DNA of 64,000 nt from Pontederia crassipes (taxonomy: Eukaryota; Streptophyta; Magnoliopsida; Commelinales; Pontederiaceae), in assembly GCA_030549335.1 (NCBI GenBank), contig CM060189.1, positions 52,794,917 to 52,858,916 of the forward strand. The letters are read 5' to 3'. Positions 56,951-64,000 of the stretch are shown one piece after another; position 1 is the first letter of the stretch, and each line of letters begins with the position of its first letter. Below the pieces are notes generated by a model. The model was given only the letters and a program-made list of their open reading frames with translations, was not told where the DNA came from and made no database searches. The position numbers and the translations under genes are program-made.

Positions 56951-59900
56951 TCAAGATTTAATGACCTCGTTCATGGCAGGAAGCTTCACCATGGGCGACA
57001 GTCTCTTGGCCTCCTCACACGTATAAATATGTATCTTCTTTACCATACTGCAAAACTCACTGCAAACAAAAATAAAGTTTCAAATTAATGTCCCAAATTA
57101 CCATGAACGAAATGACCATGGAGATTGCTGCATTTTAGAAAACCATTTCTGGATAAATATTTTTTTTGGGAGAATCAACATAAATGCCATAATCATTCCT
57201 TTTAAATTTCAGTTGCAAGGGATAAGAATATTACTGCCACGGGTCATCGCCCACCAGCATCATATCATCCTCATCATCTGTGTGGATGACAGCCCATTTC
57301 TTAACTGCACCAGTGAGTTCTCCTTGGATACTGAACATCTCTTCCAGTTTCCCTAAAAGCTCATTGTACCCATTCAATCTTGTCAAATCTACTGCCCTAC
57401 CAACAGCCATGCCTTGCATGTGGACCTGCAAAAGAGGAAGACTCATCAATAGAATCACATGACCATAATTGCATGACACAATCCCCCGTTAAGAATAATT
57501 AGAAGAACCTTGGTGCAGCTGCGCAGTTGACGGCTATGATTATCTTGAGATGATCTTATGCATGACTTCTCAGGCCCACTGCCAACTACAGGAGCATTTG
57601 ATGGTTGAGATTGCTGATCAGATTCAACATCTAAAGATGTCAACAGTTGGTCTTCTCCAACAACAGATATGGTAGTAGTAAATGGAGATGTTTCTTCTAC
57701 TGCTGAGCTGTCAATTAACTGGATCCCAAATAGCCTGCAGCCTGTGTTATTTTCCTGCTTCCTTTCACATGGTTCCTTATTAATGCTTGCGGCAAATGAG
57801 TCGGTTTCATTTTCACTCCTAATGGACCAGTATGTCGTACTATGGGTAGCAGCTGATGGACTAGTGTTACTATTGAAAACTGTGACAGGTTTTGATGCTG
57901 GTGAGAATGGAGCTATCTTGCTAGGAGATTGATATAGTTCTTGGTCTCGTTGTGACCCTGAAAAAGACACCGTCTGTGAGGTCTCTACTGGGGATTTCCA
58001 CAAGCCTGCAAAAAGTAAAAATCATGTCGCCAGAACTAGCCAAAAAGTGTCCAAAAAGAATAAGAAAGGAATATACCAAAGTACCAAAAAAAATAGAGGT
58101 CAACTGTTATGTTGATAGATCGCTCATAACAAATGAATTTTGCAGCTGGTTAAATCCCAAAGACCATATCTGAAGATTCTAAAAGGGAATTTTTTTGTTT
58201 TCTGAGGGGCATTTTTTAGGGAAAATGTAGGAAATTAAAACACAGCACATTATTTATAGAGCATTAGTGCTCCTATGAAAAGATAGAAACCAGTCTTGGT
58301 GATCTAACATTTTTGTGGAAAGAAGAATCCATACCAAACACTGGAGGAAGATCAGGAGTTAAAGCAGGTGAAGCTGGTGGTCTTGCACGCTTGTTCCTTG
58401 GTACCGGTTGAGAAGTTGAAGTAACTGCTACAAGTGGTTCCAGTTCCCATGGTGAAACTCGATCAGGACGAGGAATTGATGATGCCTCATCCCATTGAAC
58501 CTGGAATAAGATAGATTAGTGAGTTTAACTACTTGCAGGGAAAAAAATGTGTACAAAGAAAGAAAATGACATACAATTTGAGGTAAGAGAAACAACTGAA
58601 TTTTTATCAGGCGAGAAAACAGTTGACTATATTCAGCTGTTAAAAAGAATTCCATTGGTGTCCATGAAATAGGAAATTTTTACCTTTAATGATCTCCACT
58701 CTGAACCTGGCCATTGTGATGGGTTTTTGTCTTCCACACCGATGATAGTACCACTAAATCTGAAAAATTAGAATATATTTTATCATCCTTTGAAAGCAAT
58801 AACCAGATTTCTAAAATTATTTCAAGTCACCAAACAGTACCTTCGTTCCAGAGCATCATCACCTTCAAATCTCATCTTAAACCTCATCCCAACAGAAAAT
58901 TTATGATTCTTGGCTTCAAGATATTTGTTAACGCTTACTATAAACTCCGATCTACTTGTCCTGAAAAAAAATATCAGTTCCTGGTCAATTTTCTAAGCCA
59001 AAAACTCAAGAATAGATCATAGGGAAGTGTTAAATGTTAATGTATACCCAGTTCTAAGAATCTAACCTGGGCTTGTAGAAAACAGAAAAAAGAGTCCCTG
59101 TAGAAAAAGCATGTGATGCAGTTGCTAGAACTCCAAGATGCATGCTATGACTTGAGATCACAGATGATGGCATGTTACTTAGTTGTCTCATTAGCCTTCG
59201 AACACCCACCCGCAACTCCCCGTTCTCACCCCTGTCATGTATCAGAAAGGTACAGAACTTGTATAAGGTAAGGGTAAAGTAAACAATGACTTGTCAACTA
59301 CGAAAAAACTAATTTGTGTAAATAGAGTTGCCAGATTTCAGCAATAGCACACAAGGGATTATTTCCAACCTCAAGAAGATAAATGCATCCCCAGCGACCA
59401 ATCTCTTAGAGCTGACAAAAACACTCCAACCTGTTGTTAGTAGATGACGGCGAGGTTGTCCTGAATAGCAAAAGAGAAATATGAGCTTTAACAGTTAAGG
59501 AGGCATAATGGTGTTTTCATTTATCTGGAAATACTAAGAAAGTAAGCAATATCAAGAAACAGCTCACATATTCTGGAAATACACTGCACAATCCACATAT
59601 TGGCAAAAGACAATGAGGCGTTAAGATACTATTGGACTAGAAAATTATATAAAATAAAAATTAATCCATGTAATTGTCGGATACATGCACAAAGAATCTA
59701 TTTGATATAAGATCCTCAAGCAGTATTTGATAACTACTGGAGTTGTCAATTTAATAAAACAGTTGAAAACTTCTTTTATCATAGTAAAGATATTTCAAGC
59801 TCAGAAAATGTGGAAATGCACAGCATAATCCACATATTGGCATAGACATTGAGATGTTAACATAGTATTGGCCAAGAAAATGATACAAAATAAAAAATAA

Positions 59901-61789
59901 TCAGAATAATTGTTGGAAACATGCATTAGGAATATATTAAATGCAAGATCAATAAAGAAGAATTAGACAGCAACTGGAGTTGTCAATTTGACAGAAAAGT
60001 TGCTTCTAAAAATAATTTGACAGAAAGTTGAAAACTTCTCATATTACAGCAATAATAAATGAACCTCGGAAAATGTGACGGAAATGCCATTCATTCCCAT
60101 GAAGATCTTTAGCAACCAATTCCTGCCAAGGTGGATTTTGTGACATATCCTACAAAGATGAAATATTTAGCTGCAGGACTAGCAAAGCTAATAGCAATCA
60201 TTGTACAAGTATACTTGGAAATTTTGAGATTTTAACAATTTAATAGTAACATCTAACCAGGGGAGGGAGGCATTCATCTGCATGTCTTCTGAGAACAGAG
60301 AATCCTCCATGGGTGCTTGTGTCTGAAGCAGTTAGAGTCTTGCAGAAGGAATGAACCGTGCACTTTTCCGGTTCAGGAACTGGAGCATCTAAGCTGGTGA
60401 CCTCATCTTGCTAATTAAGAGATAATAAAAAATGATAACTCATGCAATAAATAAAGCAGCTCTAGGGTCAAAGGAAGTCAATAAGCAGATCTAAATTTCA
60501 CGTGTATAAAAGACAAAGAGCTAAGTTAACTGGTTTGTTGATGTATCTCAGAAAGCATCTTTGTTACAAGAGTGCAGTTATATAACATCTTAGCTAGATA
60601 ACAAAAAAAATGAACCTCAACTAATAAAAAACTTACATTTGGTTCAGGTTGCATCGTGATCTGTGCATACACTTCATCTGTATCTGCTTCTGCCTAGAAT
60701 AAAGTAGGGGCAAAGAGCATCACTCTCTCAGACACTGCATCTAAGAAAGGGAACACCAAATGAAAGATGAAAAAAATTTTGCTAAGCTTACTCTTAGCTG
60801 AACATTGAACACTTTGCAAAGGATCTTCGATGGGAGATTGAACATAGGCATCTGTTGTTCGAGACCTTGGTTTGTTGATGCTTCAAGCTAAAACAAAAAA
60901 AAACCATGAAACGAGAATCTATGCCAAATTACTTAGATTTAGTTTATATCAGTGCAATGGTGCTCAAATGGGCACCCACACAGAAAACATATGACCCTTT
61001 ACCAATTCGCAGAATAAAGATTGTCAGGAGAGAAGGGAGGAATAGAGTGAAGTAAAACATATGTGATAATGACCCTAGCTTGATGAAAACAAAAACAAGC
61101 CAAAGTCATGAAATCCTACGAAGTACCTGTTCCATATGACCTTGTGGAAAGTAATATACTAGGTCCTCTTCACGAGGCACGCTAACTATAGATCCTGCAC
61201 AAGAATGCCAGAGTTCCTTGTACAACACATCATTGCACTGCCCTGGGTAGAGAGGAGAAAAAGCCTATCATTACTCGGAAACAGGTTGTTCTAGGATTGA
61301 TTTGCAACACATGTTTATTAAAGTAAACTAACAGGTTAGAGAAGGCAAAATAATTATTACACAATACTGTAATTGGGCATGCATCAAATCCTTACCAGCT
61401 TCAGGCGAAGACAGGCACATAAACATATTTTTAGTTATAAGAATATGGAGAAGAAAGTAAAAGAACTTACAAGGTTTAAGAGAAAAGGAAAGGAAAGAAA
61501 ATAAATAGACAAACAAGAAAAGGAAGAAAAGAGAAAGATGTAATAAACCCAGATAAACATGCACTATAACCTGAAAATAGCATGCTTTCTACCACGCATG
61601 CTTCGAGAATATGAACATCAAACAGAGTTCAAACGAATAAAGGAAGAATTATGAAACAACAAGCAGGGAGTGACAGGAAACAAGAACCATGTGAAGATTT
61701 ACAACTTTGAATCATTCACAGTGACAGCAAAAGACAAGGTTAGGAAACTAACCAGCGTTCGAAGAACTACTCGGAGTCTCCATCGCCAT
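56951..61789 (-). CDS. ARF1: Auxin response factor, ARF1-like (14 exons)
   Basis: Exons on the minus strand: 61753-61789, 61127-61242, 60792-60887, 60637-60693, 60258-60410, 60065-60149, 59370-59460, 59067-59231, 58841-58960, 58684-58759, 58335-58500, 57509-58005, 57235-57425, 56951-57059. All junctions are GT-AG with matching phase; 1,959 nt, 652 aa. It starts [13 protein letters not shown], then [11 protein letters not shown] and [16 protein letters not shown]. The B3 DNA-binding domain is at about 122-223 ([37 protein letters not shown]), the auxin-response domain at about 246-330 ([29 protein letters not shown]) followed by [20 protein letters not shown], then a Ser/Pro-rich, not Gln-rich, middle region (repressor class) and a PB1 domain at about 550-640 ([17 protein letters not shown], acidic [14 protein letters not shown]). 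The protein binds TGTCTC-type auxin elements in the nucleus and dimerises with ARF and Aux/IAA proteins. LWKSPVET and CRLFGIQL favour ARF1 over ARF2. No disabling change seen. Confidence 0.93.
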
Positions 61790-62594
61790 GAGAGAACAAG
61801 TTGGTCCGCTCCGCAGCCACAAGAACTCGACTTTGTAGAAGACAATGAAAAACACTACCAACGCCAACTCCGTCCCCTATCCTCTACCCATACCCCATGC
61901 ATCCAAGTCTTGTTTCGGGCCAAAAAGGAAGGTGAAAAGAAGGGATAAGGTGGCCTCTTGTTATATATGAATTCTCAGACAAACTCGAACATAGTTGTGA
62001 AACAGCATTAACTCCAACGCTGCAGCTCCAAAATCTCCAAAGCCACCCCTCCACCAGCAAAAAGCCGACGAGGAGCAGTACCGGGCAGTAATGATATCAG
62101 ACAGATGGCAACTGTAACCCCTACTTTGATGCCGCACCACACTTCAAGTCTTTCGCTCCCCACCACCCTTGTCACAGTAACGCTTCGCTTCCTTTCCCCT
62201 TCCCACTACCTTTTTTCTCTCCCTCCCAATCCCCTTAAAAACGGACGAAAAGCCCTTGCACGATCTTTAACGGCAGATGAATCGTAAAGGCACCGCTTTC
62301 TTTGGAGCACAAGCTGAATTATCGTGAGGAGGATTGCCTTGTATGAAAAAATCCCCTCCAAAACTACAGATCTCATGTGAAGAACAGCACAAACTCCAAT
62401 TTCTCTGTATTTTCACTTCAAAATTTTACTTTGTGTTTCTCAAAGTTTCAAAGCCCTTGTCCTCCCACAAGATTGGCAGCAGAACGCGCTGCAAAATGGC
62501 TCCAGAGTCTAAAAATCGAACAAATCAAGCGAAAAGAGCGATTATTCTCCCAAATTGAAGCAAGAAACAATGAAATATACCTCGACCACAACTT

Positions 62595-62654
62595 TCAGGG
62601 CCGAATTCTAAACCCTCGAGTAAAACAAGAAGCCTCAACTGAACCAGGCTCCAT
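62595..62654 (-). other. Candidate upstream ORF in the ARF1 leader
   Basis: An ATG at 62,654 opens a 19-codon frame, MEPGSVEASCFTRGFRIRP, ending in TGA at 62,597-62,595, just upstream of the presumed leader intron donor. Upstream ORFs that damp translation are known in several plant ARF mRNAs. That this one is transcribed and used is inference. Confidence 0.35.
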
Positions 62655-62828
62655 TACTTCAGAAAAAAAAAACCCTCAAAACCGCCCACCAATTCCGCCG
62701 GCGATTCTTCGACCCACTCCGATCTCGATCACGAGATGTCGGAGAAGAAGAACACCCAAGAAATCGGCAAACGAGCAAGAAAGAGACAGAAAAGGTTGCA
62801 ACGAGAACGTTGGCCTAAATAGAGGGGT

Positions 62829-62849
62829 GAGAGAGAGAGAGAGAGAGAG
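62829..62849. repeat. (GA)n microsatellite
   Basis: A GA run of about 21 bp near the presumed ARF1 promoter; GA repeats are common in plant core promoters and leaders. Confidence 0.9.
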
Positions 62850-62899
62850 GAGGGTGGGGTGGAGAGAGAAATATACAAATTATATATTTTTTTTGCTTC

Positions 62900-63700
62900 T
62901 GTTAACCTTTTTAACTAATAATAATTAATAAAAGCCCGTATTTTTTTTGTTTTGCCTCTGCGAGACCCTACACGGACCCCGTGTACGCTGTCTCCTGTTC
63001 CCCCACCTCGTTTCCCCCCTAACGGATCTCGCGTTCCCCGGCGCCTCCGCCTCGTTGAGACCTTAAAGTGCTCTCCAATGGTGGGGCGACAACACGGCCG
63101 ACATGCACGCCGCTTCGCCGCTTCCCATTGCCTCTTAACCTTCTCCGGAGGAATACCTCAAAGTGAAAGCGCTACAGTAATAAAAAGCGCGATACAGCCA
63201 AGACCGCTCGCCCATCCAGCGCCACCACATAATTCTCCCTCGGCTTCGCATCTATTTACGGAGACGCCACGGACGGAGACGGCTGAGTTCTCCGTCAGAT
63301 CGGAATAGCCAATGAGAAGCTGGCACGTGGAGGCCGAGTCACGGATCCGACAGAAGCATCGTGTGGACCACGGGTGGATCCGCCAGCTGTCAGAAGACGG
63401 GACCACCGGATCCGACGGCTCAGACGAGATCACGCCAACCAAACCGCGATCTGGGGGCTAAATGGTCATTTGAAGCCTCCCGGCGAGGGTACAGGTTACA
63501 GGGCCCCCCATCCGTCGGAGAGAGTTAACCTCCGTTTTCCGTAACGGTGACGGGAAGAGTAATCACGGCGTCAGTGTTATAACGGAAGACCGTCAGGTAG
63601 CGTCAGAGTCCATCTGTCTGGCCCCGGGCAGGCACCAAGTCTGTGGCCAGATATATTCCGGCAAGCAAAGGATCTTCTTACTTTATTTTCTTTTCTTCCG
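62900..63700 (-). promoter_or_regulatory. ARF1 upstream region with auxin-element and G-box words
   Basis: This GC-richer tract has no convincing gene (the 118-codon frame at 62,952-63,308 is not recognised). It contains TGTCTC, the canonical auxin response element, at 62,989-62,994; its reverse complement GAGACA lies at 62,783-62,788; and a CACGTG G-box lies near 63,325. Such short words also occur by chance. Confidence 0.4.
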
Positions 63701-63760
63701 CTCGTTCTCTCTCCATCCATCTTAGTAATTAAATTAATTTGATTCAAAAGATGCTACTTT

Positions 63761-63791
63761 CTCTCTCTCTCTCTCTCCCCCCCCCCCCCCC
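63761..63791. repeat. (CT)n followed by a run of 15 C
   Basis: CT dinucleotides at 63,761-63,776 directly followed by C at 63,777-63,791. A further CT run begins at the window edge (63,991-64,000). Confidence 0.95.
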
Positions 63792-64000
63792 TTCTTTCAT
63801 TCATCATGGTCACTAATTCTAAACAAATTATATATCTTAATTAAAAGGGGAGGTCACGGCACACGTGACCCCCTCAACATTTTGTATGTTAGTCACTCTT
63901 CATTGAAAAGTTGGCATGGTGATTATTGGGAGCTACTTAGGTAATGATGCTTTGCTCATGCAATTCATTGTTTAATGCAACTGTAAACATCTCTCTCTCT

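Larger units (their letters stand above)
61790..62900 (-). promoter_or_regulatory. ARF1 5' leader region
   Basis: About 1 kb upstream of the start codon with no other gene on this strand. A donor-like CTCGAG/GTATAT on the minus strand near 62,581 could end a first leader exon, giving a leader intron as in many ARF genes. Pyrimidine-rich and GA-repeat tracts near 62,830 would lie at the promoter/leader boundary. Exact transcript ends cannot be read from sequence. Confidence 0.45.

Noticed and set aside
62952-63442. Frames of 94-118 codons upstream of ARF1
   Set aside because: Promoter-like GC-rich sequence; no domain, overlapping frames on both strands.
1-64000. CRISPR arrays, bacterial operons, tRNA or rRNA genes
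   Set aside because: The sequence is a plant nuclear repeat landscape. No regularly spaced identical repeats with unique spacers and no structural RNA genes were recognised on either strand.

Overview
This is nuclear DNA from a flowering plant, possibly a monocot: it is AT-rich, carries intron-split genes typical of land plants, and is full of plant LTR retrotransposons, a LINE, a SINE, a TRIM and MITE-like elements. I cannot name the species. Two genes look intact and both lie on the minus strand: a WHIRLY single-stranded-DNA-binding protein gene of the WHY2 (mitochondrial) type, in seven exons between 31,382 and 11,708, and an auxin response factor gene of the ARF1 type, in 14 exons between 61,789 and 56,951. 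Both were assembled here by hand from GT-AG junctions with matching reading phase (228 and 652 codons); neither is visible as one long ORF.

Layout. 1-3,050: wreck of a Ty3/gypsy element (gag start, retropepsin, LTR-like tail). 3,110-4,711: pseudogene of a PLS-class pentatricopeptide repeat protein. 4,724-5,121: probable solo LTR. 5,160-6,125: unrecognised broken coding fragment split by a hAT-like MITE. 6,196-11,235: a truncated tandem copy of the 5' part of WHY2, split by a 4.2-kb Ty1/copia element which itself holds a 907-bp TRIM. 11,708-31,382: WHY2. Its last intron is about 17.9 kb and holds a MITE-like repeat, a broken LINE, a 10.5-kb Athila-like LTR element inserted into that LINE (perfect 5-bp target duplication), a decayed hAT-like stretch, and a SINE whose target-site duplication copies the exon-6 splice donor. 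31,810-40,549: transposon debris, including a TIR element with a GC-rich core, an LTR-like tract, a 340-bp GC-rich island and about 4.5 kb of very AT-rich sequence. 40,550-45,104: an LTR element with gag but no pol. 45,105-50,900: degenerate tandem repeats, including an array resembling CACTA subterminal repeats. 50,942-53,476: solo LTR with perfect target duplication. 54,000-56,900: AT-rich intergenic. 56,951-61,789: ARF1, with its leader, promoter and microsatellites up to 64,000.

Most interesting signals: (i) a gene apparently kept in frame across an 18-kb transposon-packed intron; (ii) a 10-nt motif (TCGGCCGTAA and its reverse complement), repeated dozens of times in the Athila-like element in the LTR U3, the gag leader and the leader of the second ORF, so upstream of each expected expression unit; (iii) two unrelated non-autonomous LTR elements that keep gag but have lost protease, reverse transcriptase, RNase H and integrase; (iv) CpG-rich palindromic motif clusters in the LTRs of two further families.
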